This document shows, one piece after another, positions 17,745 through 27,400 of a DNA stretch of 64,000 nucleotides. Position 1 is the stretch's first letter, and every line of letters starts with the position of its first letter. A program made the position numbers and the translations under genes. Below the pieces are notes generated by a model. It saw nothing but the letters and a program-made list of their open reading frames with translations, was not told the DNA's origin and made no database searches. The stretch spans positions 574,501-638,500 of the forward strand of contig JADJXG010000001.1 of assembly GCA_016715965.1 (NCBI GenBank), read 5' to 3'. This stretch comes from Saprospiraceae bacterium. GTDB lineage: Bacteria > Bacteroidota > Bacteroidia > Chitinophagales > Saprospiraceae.

Positions 17745-18343
17745 TGCCTATCACCGATGCAGTTAAGTATTTGCTATTGATCAATGTTCTGATGTTTGCT
17801 GGCACCAACATGCTGATGGGAAGCGACAAATACATTCTGGCTTTGTTTTATCCGGAAAGCGATTATTTTAAACCCTGGCAGGTGGTCACCCACCTCTTTA
17901 TGCACGCCAATCTATCCCATCTGATGTTCAACATGCTCTCCTTATTTTTTATAGGACCGCTCATGGAAAAAACATTGGGCACCCAGCGATTTTTGAGCTT
18001 TTATTTTTTGTGTGGATTTGGAGGAGCCTTTCTTCACACCCTGATCAAATGGTATCTCATTCATTATATGGGAAATTACGAAGAAGCAGGAATTCCGGCG
18101 CTTGGAGCATCCGGTGCGATTTTCGGATTATTTATTGGCTTGGCCTATTTTTACCCCAATCTGGAAATGTATCTGATGTTTATTCCGGTTCCCGTCAAGG
18201 CCAAATACATTGCCTTTGTCCTGATTGCTGTGGATCTATTTTTGGGTGTAGGAGGATTTAAAACCGGTGTAGCCCATTTTGGTCATCTCGGCGGAGCTTT
18301 GTTTGGTTTTTTAATGTTGTATAAATTTTACAGACCGCGTTAG
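17741..18343 (+). CDS. Rhomboid-family intramembrane serine protease (first of two)
   Basis: 200-aa polytopic protein with about six hydrophobic segments. Rhomboid features: HANLSHLMFNMLSLFF (His/Asn of the oxyanion region), catalytic Ser in GASGAIFGLFIGL, and catalytic His in VAHFGHLGGALFG. It cleaves membrane protein segments within the bilayer; substrates are unknown. The start ATG overlaps the mutL stop. A second rhomboid follows one base after its stop, so the two are co-translated and may work together or as a heteromer (inference). Confidence 0.92.
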   Translation: MMPITDAVKYLLLINVLMFAGTNMLMGSDKYILALFYPESDYFKPWQVVTHLFMHANLSHLMFNMLSLFFIGPLMEKTLGTQRFLSFYFLCGFGGAFLHTLIKWYLIHYMGNYEEAGIPALGASGAIFGLFIGLAYFYPNLEMYLMFIPVPVKAKYIAFVLIAVDLFLGVGGFKTGVAHFGHLGGALFGFLMLYKFYRPR

Positions 18344-18344
18344 A

Positions 18345-19229
18345 GTGTTTGAAGAATTAGGGAAAGATATAAAATACCAGATCAGAACGGGAGGAATCAT
18401 TACCCGTCTGATCCTTTTTTGCATTTTGATTTTTTTTCTGCTCAATCTGTTGCGATCATATTATATGATCAGCGATCGCGGTGTTGACACCGGCGACTTC
18501 AACCTGTTGCTAAAATATGTGGCCATGTCTTCAGATCCCAAATTTGTGCTGCTGCACCCTTGGGTTTTGATCACCCATCTATTCGTTCACATGGGTTTGT
18601 TTCATCTTTTATGGAACATGGTAGCCCTTCATTGGTTTGGAAGAATTGTCGAAGACCTGATCGGAAGCAAACATCTTGGTTTGATTTTTTTCGAAGGAGG
18701 CTTGGCCGGAGGTATTCTGTTTATGTGTACCGCCTGGTTGGTTCCATGGTTGTCAGGAGCAGATCTCGCATACGGTGCTTCGGCAGCAGTGATGGCCTTG
18801 CTACTTGCAGCTGCTACGATTTCGCCCAATTATACCATACGATTGCTTTTAATCGGACCAGTTTCCATTAAATATCTGGCTGCTGCTTTGATCCTGATTG
18901 ATTTGATCTTTGCAGGTCAAAACTCCAACAGCGGTGGCCGCGTCGCCCATTTGGGTGGTGCTTTGTTTGGATATTTGTATATTTTTCTTCTGAGAAGCGG
19001 AATAAGCCTTGACCCAAGCCAATGGTTTGGATCTGATGCGGACATTAAAGTGCAAAAGAAAAAAGCGAAAGTGGTGCATGAAGAAAAAAAGAAGTTTACC
19101 AAACCAATTCCAAAGGATCCTTCCGATCGCCTCGATGTGCTGTTAGATAAAATCCGGCAGCATGGATTGGATTCTTTGACAGAAGCAGAAAAAAAAGAGT
19201 TGGATCAAATCAGTCAGTCAAAGCCATGA
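18345..19229 (+). CDS. Rhomboid-family intramembrane serine protease (second, with cytoplasmic C-terminal tail)
   Basis: 294 aa starting with GTG one base after the previous stop. The membrane domain has HMGLFHLLWNMVALHWFG, a Ser in AYGASAAVMALL and a His in GRVAHLGGALFGY. The usual GxSG appears as GASA: the nucleophile is kept but the last Gly is Ala. Residues about 225-294 are a charged, Lys-rich tail (KVQKKKAKVVHEEKKK) with a predicted helical end (RLDVLLDKIRQHGLDSLTEAEKKEL), a C-terminal motif seen in many Bacteroidota rhomboids. Its stop overlaps the next ATG (19226-19229). Confidence 0.88.
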   Translation: MFEELGKDIKYQIRTGGIITRLILFCILIFFLLNLLRSYYMISDRGVDTGDFNLLLKYVAMSSDPKFVLLHPWVLITHLFVHMGLFHLLWNMVALHWFGRIVEDLIGSKHLGLIFFEGGLAGGILFMCTAWLVPWLSGADLAYGASAAVMALLLAAATISPNYTIRLLLIGPVSIKYLAAALILIDLIFAGQNSNSGGRVAHLGGALFGYLYIFLLRSGISLDPSQWFGSDADIKVQKKKAKVVHEEKKKFTKPIPKDPSDRLDVLLDKIRQHGLDSLTEAEKKELDQISQSKP

Positions 19230-20272
19230 TCCATTTTTTGTTTTCTCTCAACATAGTCTGGGGACTAATCTGTCTGATACTTTATCTGGTGGTGGGAGTG
19301 GATCCAAAAAATTTTTGGTTGTTTTCCATTTCCAGTTTATTGATCCCTGTCAGTTTTGGAATCAACATCTTCTTTATTTTTATCTGGTTGTTTGTAAAAT
19401 GGAGATATGGAATCCTTTCTTTGATTATTTTATTGCTTGGATATGGTCAGCTGAATAAATTTATTTCCCTCAACGAGGCAAGTGATGTTCCAAAATGCAG
19501 GACCAATGGATTCAGACTCATGAGTTTTAATTTGTATGGTTTGAAAAATACCAAAGATCCCAATGAACAAATTCAGTTGGCCAAAAAAAACCAGTTTCTG
19601 GGTTTTTTAAGGAAAACAGAACCGGATGTTTTTTGCGTCCAGGAAAACAACTTGTTTGCAGATAAGATCATCACAGAAACAGGATTGTTTAAGTACGTGC
19701 ATTATTCCATCAAACACGGTGCGGCGATTTATTCTCAACACCCGATCATGGATCAGGGTATCATAGACTTTGGAAAAATGACCAATTCCTGTGTCTGGGC
19801 GGATATCATGATCGAAGGCAGACGGTTGAGGGTTTACTCCACCCATCTGGAATCCAACAGAATCTCAAGCGAGGTCCATCAACTTAAAGACAATGAAGAA
19901 GAAGATCAGGAGGAAAAATTGGGATTGATCAGAAGCATGGTGCGGAAATACAGGAGAACTTCCGTCAGGCGGGCGAAACAAGCAGATCTGATCGAAATGC
20001 ACGCTTCACAATCCGAAATCCCCGTCATTATCGCGGGTGACTTCAATGATACGCCGTATTCTTATGCCTACCGCAGATTGGGCCACAACAGAGCTGACAG
20101 TTTTTTGGAAAGAGGATTTGGAATAGGGACTACTTTTGTGGGTTTAATTCCTGGATTGAGAATCGATTTTATTTTGGCGGATAAGAAAGGAATCGAATTT
20201 TGTAAACACCAGGTTTTGCAAACACCATTTTCAGATCACAATCCGATCTTGGCTGAGATTTATTCAAAATAA
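19226..20272 (+). CDS. Membrane-anchored endonuclease/exonuclease/phosphatase (EEP) family protein
   Basis: 348 aa. Two or three hydrophobic segments occupy residues 1-80, then an EEP domain: RLMSFNLYGLKN (Asn), DVFCVQENN (metal-binding Glu), RVYSTHLESNR, VIIAGDFNDTPYSYAY (Asp/Asn pair), RIDFILADKK and the terminal SDHNPILAEI (Asp-His catalytic pair). All catalytic positions are present. Family members hydrolyse phosphodiesters in DNA, RNA, lipids or nucleotides; the membrane anchor would place the domain at the membrane surface. The start overlaps the second rhomboid stop, so it is coupled to the mutL operon. Confidence 0.88.
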   Translation: MIHFLFSLNIVWGLICLILYLVVGVDPKNFWLFSISSLLIPVSFGINIFFIFIWLFVKWRYGILSLIILLLGYGQLNKFISLNEASDVPKCRTNGFRLMSFNLYGLKNTKDPNEQIQLAKKNQFLGFLRKTEPDVFCVQENNLFADKIITETGLFKYVHYSIKHGAAIYSQHPIMDQGIIDFGKMTNSCVWADIMIEGRRLRVYSTHLESNRISSEVHQLKDNEEEDQEEKLGLIRSMVRKYRRTSVRRAKQADLIEMHASQSEIPVIIAGDFNDTPYSYAYRRLGHNRADSFLERGFGIGTTFVGLIPGLRIDFILADKKGIEFCKHQVLQTPFSDHNPILAEIYSK

Positions 20273-20279
20273 TTTGCCC

Positions 20280-22022
20280 ATGAGATCCGCTTTTACATCC
20301 ATTGTATTGATTGTTTTTTTTGCAGGTTCAATGCTAAATGTCCAGGCTCAGATGTCTTTTCAAACTAGCTTTGAGAAGGATACTCTGCAAACCACTACTT
20401 ACGAAGATTGCATCCTATTTTATCAAAAACTAGAAATTCATTTCTATCAACTTCATGTAATAAACATTGGGGAATCCGACACAGAGGAACCCCTGCGCTT
20501 GGTGGTGATCGATCGCGATGGATTGGTAGATCCCTCTGAAATCAGAAAAAAAGGAAGAGGTCTTGTCCTGATGAACCATGGGATCCATCCAGGAGAGCCG
20601 GAAGGCATTGATGCGGGAATGATGTTGGCTAGGGACCTTCTGATCCATCCGGAAATGAATCGATTCTTGGATTCTGTAAGTGTGCTGATGATTCCTGTGT
20701 ACAATATAGGCGGGAGCAAGCTCCGCAATTCGCTGACCAGGGTCAATCAAAACGGACCGAAGGAATACGGCTTTCGCGGCAACCGAAATTATCTTGATCT
20801 CAACCGGGACTTCATAAAGGCTGATGCAGAAAATACGAAGAGTTTCCAAAAAATGTTTGTCCATTGGGAACCGGATGTTTACATCGAAACTCACACCACC
20901 AACGGCGCTGATTACCCTTACCGTTTGACCTTGCTGGGATCCCAAAAAGACAAACTCAGTGCGCCGGTGGCTGAATTTATGTACAAAGATTTTTTTCCGC
21001 ATTTGTACCGCTCGATGGAGCTCGAAGGAGATCCCGTCTGTAGGTATGTCAATACCGATTCAAGTCCAAGAAATGGTTTAAACGGATTTATGGATTCGCC
21101 TCGATATTCCTCGGGCTATACTACCTTATTTCACACCGCTTCTTTTCTGATCGAGACCCACATGCTCAAACATTACAAACCCAGGGTGCAAAGTACGTAT
21201 CGCCTTTTAAAACACGGTTTGGAATATTTGTACGCCCACAAACACAAGTTGCTCCTTGCCCGTCAATCTGCTTTTGAAATAGACTTTCAAGCCAAAAAAT
21301 TTTGTTTGAAATACCAAGCTTCAAAAAATCAAACCGATAGCATTTTGTGGAGTGGTTACGACACCGTCATGGTGCATTATCCTGAATTGGGTCTCAGCCT
21401 CCACCGATATGATCCAATGAAATCCTATACCATCAAATTGCCATGGAAAGACCGCTTCGAATGTGCCGGAGAGGTCGATATCCCAAGTTACTACTTGTTG
21501 CCGAGAGCTTATCGCGCGGTGGCAGAAAATCTCAAACGAAATGGGGTAAGGCTCGATACATTGAAACGGGACAGCCTGGTCGAGGCCTGGTATTATAAAA
21601 TTGAAAAGACCAAACCAAGCAATTCGCCGTACGAAGGACATTTTTTGCACCAGGAAGTCCATACCATCAAAATCAAAAGCTCATTCCCATATTTCAAAGG
21701 AGATTATATCATCTCCACAAAGCAAAAAAGTCTGAGGTATCTGATGACTGCATTGGAGCCGGGCAGCACAGATTCCTATTTTGTCTGGAATTATTTTGAC
21801 GGAATTTTACAGAGAAAGGAATATTTTTCAGATTACCTCTTCGCCCCTTTGGCTGAAAAATTATTGACAGAAGATGAAATTCTGAGGGCCAATTACCAGA
21901 AAAAATTAAGAGATGATCCTGAATTTGGAAAATCCGATGCGCGCAGATTGCAGTGGATTTACCAACAATCCAAGTACGCTGAGCCCTATTATTTAATTTA
22001 TCCGGTAGCCAGAATCGAATAG
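20280..22022 (+). CDS. Exported M14-family zinc carboxypeptidase
   Basis: 580 aa from the ATG at 20280; a TTG at 20274 is an alternative two codons earlier. A signal peptide ends near LNVQAQ. The M14 zinc site is visible: His and Glu in NHGIHPGEPEG (HxxE) and a third His in VYIETHTTNGADYPY. Substrate-site segments follow (RNYLDLNRDFIK). A second half of about 200 residues with beta-rich composition follows the catalytic domain. It is likely periplasmic or extracellular and trims peptides. It lies seven bases after the EEP gene and is the last gene of the mutL operon. Confidence 0.87.
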   Translation: MRSAFTSIVLIVFFAGSMLNVQAQMSFQTSFEKDTLQTTTYEDCILFYQKLEIHFYQLHVINIGESDTEEPLRLVVIDRDGLVDPSEIRKKGRGLVLMNHGIHPGEPEGIDAGMMLARDLLIHPEMNRFLDSVSVLMIPVYNIGGSKLRNSLTRVNQNGPKEYGFRGNRNYLDLNRDFIKADAENTKSFQKMFVHWEPDVYIETHTTNGADYPYRLTLLGSQKDKLSAPVAEFMYKDFFPHLYRSMELEGDPVCRYVNTDSSPRNGLNGFMDSPRYSSGYTTLFHTASFLIETHMLKHYKPRVQSTYRLLKHGLEYLYAHKHKLLLARQSAFEIDFQAKKFCLKYQASKNQTDSILWSGYDTVMVHYPELGLSLHRYDPMKSYTIKLPWKDRFECAGEVDIPSYYLLPRAYRAVAENLKRNGVRLDTLKRDSLVEAWYYKIEKTKPSNSPYEGHFLHQEVHTIKIKSSFPYFKGDYIISTKQKSLRYLMTALEPGSTDSYFVWNYFDGILQRKEYFSDYLFAPLAEKLLTEDEILRANYQKKLRDDPEFGKSDARRLQWIYQQSKYAEPYYLIYPVARIE

Positions 22023-22059
22023 ACGCATGAATTATACTTCTCATATTGCTTCATGCAGC

Positions 22060-22067
22060 TATCTTTG
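22060..22067 (+). promoter_or_regulatory. Bacteroidota -7 box for the TMTC-like gene
   Basis: TATCTTTG matches TAnnTTTG, 62 bases before the ATG at 22130 and just beyond the M14 stop, so this gene probably has its own promoter. Confidence 0.5.
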
Positions 22068-22129
22068 CGCCGGAAAATGAAAAATTTCTAAAATCGCCAT
22101 AAAATATTGTTCAACCAAGCAGAATACCG

Positions 22130-24073
22130 ATGAATACAATGATCCAAAAAATCCTCCACAATCGGAACATCCATCTGATCGCAGTGGGATTGATTTCTTT
22201 TTTATTGTATCTGAATACAACAGCCAATCAATTTGTTCTGGATGATTTTATAGTCATCAAAAACAATGAATTTACCACCAAGGGAGTCAGAGGAATCCCT
22301 GATATTCTGCGATACGACAGTTTCAGGGGTTTTTTGAAGAGCGAGCAATCTGCATCTGCCGTAACGGGTGGAAGGTACAGGCCATTTACTTTGGTCTTTT
22401 TTGCAACGATGTGGGAATTGTTCCCCGACAATGCGATGGTGTTTCACCTAATGAATGTGATTTTCTTTTCCCTTCTGTGTTTGGTCATTTATCTTGTCCT
22501 CCATCAATTGTTGAAACTAAATTTTCCGGAACAAGCCAGACCGTTGGCCTTCCTGACTGCTTTGTTGTTTGCATGCCATCCGGTTCACACCGAGGTGGTG
22601 GCCAATGTCAAAGGATTGGATGAGATTTTCTCTCTCTTGTTTTCCTTACTCGGTTTTCATTTTATTCTGAGAGGTATTGATCACAACAAATTGTCGGAAT
22701 TCTTCAAAGCATTGATACTATTTACCGTCGCCATGTTTTCCAAAGAAAATGCGGCTCATTTTCTATTGCTTTTTCCGATCGGAATCTTGTTTTTTAGAAA
22801 GACTACATTGTCACAGGCATTCAAATCAGTCTGGCCTGCATTGACAGGATTTGCTTTGTACATGGCGGCAAGGATCGCGGTGATCGGTTTTACTTTGTTT
22901 GAAAAAGGACCGATGGATATGATGGTCAATCCATTTTTAAAATACCGCGGCACAGAGTTGATTGAAGCGAGTACTTCTGAAAAATTGGGCATGATTTTCT
23001 ATTCTCTTTTAAAATACCTGGGTCTTCTGATTTTTCCACATCCCCTGACACATGATTATTTCCCAAAGCACATTCCTTTGATCAAACTCCAGTCTCCCAT
23101 TCCATTACTTTCTTTGTTGGTTTATATGTTGATTGTTTTCTTTGTTTTGAAATTTTGGAAGACCAATAAAATAGCAAGTTATTCCATCCTTTTGTTTTTA
23201 TTTCCCACCCTATTCATTAGCAATTTATTTTTTCCGATAGGTACTCCCATGGGAGAGCGTTTTATTTTTAGTTCGTCGTTAGGGGCCTGTCTGTTGTTTG
23301 CATTTTGGATGTTAAAGGGTATCAACAGTATCAAGTGGAATACGCTGAGTTTTTCTTTTCTATCGATTATTCTGGCTTTGTTTTCCTATAAGACAGTTGC
23401 GAGAAATTTTGTTTGGAAAGACAATTACACACTTTTTTCTACCGACGTCAAAGTATCGTCCAATAGTGCAAAAGCCCATAGTTCTTTGGGATTTGACAGG
23501 ATGAGTAAGTTCAGGGAAACCAGGGATACCGCCTTGGCTTCAAAAATCTTAGACGAAGGAATACTGCATCTCGAAAGAGCTGTGGCGATCAATCCAAGAG
23601 AAACCAGTTGTTATCATTACCTGGGGAACGCTTATTACATGAGAAGAAATTATTTAAAAGCCATTGAATATTACAACCGTTATATTGAGTTTATTCCAAA
23701 CGATTACGATATTTTGAAAAATCTCGGAGTGGCCTACCGGGAAGAAGGCCGAGCAATGGCTTTAAAACAAAATGATCTTGAAACCGCTTTGGATCATTTG
23801 TTCAAATCCTTGCAATTGAACCAAAATGATGCACGCACCGTGGAGTCCATCGGAATCGCATATGGTGCGATGGAAGAATTTGATCAGGCTCTCAATTATT
23901 TACACAAAGCAGCGGATATGGCGCCCAGAGACGCTTACATTGTAGTAAATCTGGCCAACACTTATTATAAAAAAGGAGATCGGATGACGGCCACCGAATA
24001 CATGAAAAAAGCTTATCAAATTGATCCCAAACTTGGCAATAAACTGAGTCAGACCCAGAAAGAGTTTTTTTAA
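22130..24073 (+). CDS. TMTC-like polytopic membrane protein with C-terminal TPR repeats
   Basis: 647 aa. The N-terminal 430 residues hold about ten membrane segments with an early extracytoplasmic acidic motif (NQFVLDDFIVIKNN) and YRPFTLV, as in GT-C glycosyltransferases of the TMTC/DUF1736 type. From about residue 450 there are at least four TPR units (HLERAVAINPRETSCYHYLGNAYYMRRNYLKAIEYYNRYIEFIPND and following). TMTC proteins in animals transfer mannose to proteins; bacterial relatives are mostly unstudied, so an O-glycosyltransferase role is inference. The stop is followed at once by the 29-bp repeat array. Confidence 0.8.
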   Translation: MNTMIQKILHNRNIHLIAVGLISFLLYLNTTANQFVLDDFIVIKNNEFTTKGVRGIPDILRYDSFRGFLKSEQSASAVTGGRYRPFTLVFFATMWELFPDNAMVFHLMNVIFFSLLCLVIYLVLHQLLKLNFPEQARPLAFLTALLFACHPVHTEVVANVKGLDEIFSLLFSLLGFHFILRGIDHNKLSEFFKALILFTVAMFSKENAAHFLLLFPIGILFFRKTTLSQAFKSVWPALTGFALYMAARIAVIGFTLFEKGPMDMMVNPFLKYRGTELIEASTSEKLGMIFYSLLKYLGLLIFPHPLTHDYFPKHIPLIKLQSPIPLLSLLVYMLIVFFVLKFWKTNKIASYSILLFLFPTLFISNLFFPIGTPMGERFIFSSSLGACLLFAFWMLKGINSIKWNTLSFSFLSIILALFSYKTVARNFVWKDNYTLFSTDVKVSSNSAKAHSSLGFDRMSKFRETRDTALASKILDEGILHLERAVAINPRETSCYHYLGNAYYMRRNYLKAIEYYNRYIEFIPNDYDILKNLGVAYREEGRAMALKQNDLETALDHLFKSLQLNQNDARTVESIGIAYGAMEEFDQALNYLHKAADMAPRDAYIVVNLANTYYKKGDRMTATEYMKKAYQIDPKLGNKLSQTQKEFF

Positions 24074-24357
24074 TGCTGAGTTTAGATAGGCTAAGTTTGA
24101 TGCATGGTGTGGAGATAGGCTAAGTTTGATGCATGGTGTGGAGATTGGCTAAGTTTGATGCATGGTGTGGAGATTGGCTAAGTTTGATGCATGGTGTGGA
24201 GATTGGCTAAGTTTGATGCATGGTGTGGAGATTGGCTAAGTTTGATGCATGGTGTGGAGATAGGCTAAGTTTGATGCATGGTGTGGAGATAGGCTAAGTT
24301 TGATGCATGGTGTGGAGATAGGCTAAGTTTGAAACTTAGCCTATCTCCACACCATGC
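24074..24357. repeat. 29-bp tandem repeat array ending in a perfect inverted copy
   Basis: Eight complete 29-bp units start at 24089, 24118, 24147, 24176, 24205, 24234, 24263 and 24292 (unit begins GGCTAAGTTTGATGCATGGT). They differ only in the last base: A in units 1 and 6-8, T in units 2-5. A partial ninth unit (24321-24330) runs into an inverted copy. The repeats abut directly with no spacers, so this is a minisatellite, not a CRISPR. It lies between the TMTC-like gene and the M1 peptidase promoter. Confidence 0.95.
24305..24357. terminator. Perfect 26-bp hairpin with one-base loop at the end of the array
   Basis: Arms 24305-24330 and 24332-24357 are exact reverse complements around a single G at 24331. 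The left arm is the end of the tandem array; the right arm is its inverted copy. It could stop readthrough from the TMTC-like gene, but it has no T-run after it and may instead be a recombination product. A cruciform is possible. Confidence 0.6.
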
Positions 24358-24404
24358 CATTTAAAATAAGCCCATTCAGCTCTGGACATCGTTCAAATTC
24401 TCCC

Positions 24405-24412
24405 TACTTTTG
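24405..24412 (+). promoter_or_regulatory. Bacteroidota -7 box (TACTTTTG) four bases from the M1 peptidase ATG
   Basis: Matches TAnnTTTG. Only four bases lie between it and the ATG at 24417, the same spacing as at 2843-2850, so the mRNA may be leaderless. This rules against the upstream in-frame ATG at 24354, which would place the promoter inside the coding region. Confidence 0.6.
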
Positions 24413-24416
24413 TAGA

Positions 24417-27400
24417 ATGAATCTTTATAGACGCTATTTAACAATTGTCTTAATCTTCAGTTGGATTATTGGAGTTTCCCAGGATAAATCTGGCTATTTT
24501 CAGCAAAAATTGTCTTATGACATAGAAATTCACCTGGATGATCAAAAGCACGAATTGGCAGGAAATATCAGCATCCGATATCAAAACAACAGTCCGGATG
24601 TCCTGGACAAAATTGGTTTCCATCTTTGGCCCAACGCTTACTCTAAAAAAAACACCGCTTTTGCCAGGCAAAAACTTCTTCACCGCAGTTTGAAATTTTA
24701 TGAAGCGGAACCTGAGCAAATGGGTGGTTTGGACAGTCTATCCTTCACTGTAGATAATTTTCCTGCACGCCTGGAGTGGGTCAAAGGAAATCCTGACATG
24801 GCCTGGCTGATCCTTCCTAAGGCTTTAAAACCAGGACAAACAATTGAAATAAAAACTCCATTTACATTAGATATTCCCAATTCTTTCAGTCGGCTGGGGC
24901 AGGCGGATCAAACCTATCAACTGACGCAATGGTATCCCAAACCCGCGGTGTATGATCGGAAAGGATGGCATCTGATGCCTTATTTGGATCAGGGGGAATT
25001 TTATTCGGAGTTTGCTGACTACTCCGTCAAAATCAATGTGCCGTCATCCTATCTGGTGGCTGCAACAGGTAGCTTGCAGAATCTGGAAGAGAAATCTTAT
25101 CTCTTGCAAAGAAGTGAAGACAGCAAAATCGCCATTGAATCCGGCAAGGACCTAGTTTTCCCCGATGGATCGGATCAAAACAGAAAAACCCTGCATTATC
25201 TCGCGAAGGATGTTCACGATTTTGCCTGGTTCGCAGACCGGAAATTTTATGTGCAGCTTGATACCTTGCATTTGTCCGATCACAAGGTCGTGGAATGCTG
25301 GACCTTTTTCAACGATCGCGAACTGTGGAAAAATTCAGTTTCTTTTGTTAAGCGGGCCGTCCAATTTTACTCGGATTATGTAGGCGAATATCCTTATCCA
25401 CAGGCTACCGCCGTCGAAAGCGCACTAAGCGCCGGAGCAGGCATGGAGTATCCCATGATTACCGTCATCGGAAGTGCGGGTAGCGAATCTTCTCTCGATG
25501 AAGTGATCACCCATGAAGTTGGACACAATTGGTTTTACGGCGTGATCGCAAACAATGAAAGAGATCATCCCTTTATGGACGAAAGCATAAATTCCTACTA
25601 TGAAAATCGCTACATGGATCAATACTATCCGGTTCGCATGGAATTTTCAGGAATTCCATTCTCACGATGGTTTGGCAGAGTGGATGCAGAACAATTGGGT
25701 TATCTATTGATGGCGAGAAATTATTTGGACCAACACCCCGATCAAAATTCTGAAGAAATCCTAAGCATCAATTATGGGCTCGATGTATATAGCCGCGCTC
25801 CCAAGCAAATTGCGCAGGCAGAGCGCTTGTTGGGCACAGATAAATTTGATCAGATCATGCAGACTTATTTTCAAAGGTGGAAATTCAAACATCCATATCC
25901 GGAGGATCTGTACGAGATTTTCAAAGAATTGAGTCCGCTAAAAATGGACTGGTTGTTTGAAAAACTCATTCATAAAGACCAGAAAATTGATTACGCCATC
26001 CAGGATATCAAATTAAAGGAGAATTTGGTCCAGTTGAAGATAAAAAATAAAACAGCTGTAAACACTCCTTTGCACTTATCAAAAATGCATAGAGATGAAA
26101 TTGTTTTTGATACTTTGGTAGATGGATTTGCTGGTTGCAACATCATCACCCTGAAAAAAGATTCGACAGATCAATTCCGCATTGATGCCAGAGAAGAGAC
26201 CTACGAATTGTACAGACACAACAATAGCATTCGCACCACCGGTTGGTTTAAAAAGACAGAGCCCTTTAAATTTAAAATTTTGCCTGCGTTGGACGATCCT
26301 TATCGCAATGAAATAGGGATTACCCCGGTGTTTGGATACAATGCATACGATGGAGGAATGATTGGCTTGTTTTTTTCGCAACCCTGGTTACCACCCCGAT
26401 CCTGGCGATTTAATCTTATACCACTTTATTCGATCAGGACCCATTCTTTGGTGGGATATTCTCAATTTTACCTCAAGCGATTTTTTACAGAAAGCCAAAT
26501 CCATCACTATCAAATCGGTTGGGATGCAAAAACCTATCATTTTGATCAATCGAATTTGCACAAACCACTCAAGTTGAGGTACTATCAGCTTAGCCCTTAT
26601 CTGGAGTTTGCTTTCAGGACCAATCTCTCCAAACTTCTGGAAAGCAAGTTGAGGTACTCCTTTCATTGGATTCACGATGCAGACGCAACGCAAATGATTG
26701 GAGATACTACGTTTTATATTGGACCGGTGCGCAAGTCTTACATCCACGAACTCAAGTACTATTTCCAGGACCCCCATATTCTTAGACCAAGATCGTTTGA
26801 GCTGTTGGCACAATTTCAATCCTACCGCATTTTAGGAAGACAGGCGAGTTATCTGCGAGTGGATGCAGCGTTCAACCAAAAATGGATGATACAGAAGAAC
26901 CGCTATTTTGAGATGCGTTTGGCCAGTTCATTTTTTCCTCATAACACCGAACGCGAATCGAGATCATTTGCCTCTCGGGACGAAAACATTTTAACCAGAG
27001 GCAGTGCCGGAGCATCGTTTCAAAATTACCACGATTATTCCAATCAGGAACCCTTCATCGGGAGATCTCATTACGACGGAATTTGGTCACAACAAATCGC
27101 ATGGAGACAGGGCGGAATGAAAATAGCCAATGGCATTGCCCAGCGCAACAATCTCGGCAACACCAACAGTTTTTTAGCGGCCATCAATCTGAGCTCGGAT
27201 CTACCGGTGAAAAGAATTGGAAAATACATCAGACCGTATTTTGACATGGCTTATGTGCATAGTTATGATGCCAGCGATCCTTCCTGGCTGGCCAGTGGCG
27301 GCATCAATTTGAGGTTAATCGATCGGTTTGTCAATCTTTATTTTCCGGTCTGGCACAGCAAAGCCATTCGCGAGTTGTATCAATCAGACCATAACAACAA

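Noticed and set aside
24089..24330. Regular 29-bp repeats suggesting a CRISPR array
   Set aside because: The units abut with no spacers, end in an inverted copy, and no cas gene is nearby. It is a minisatellite.
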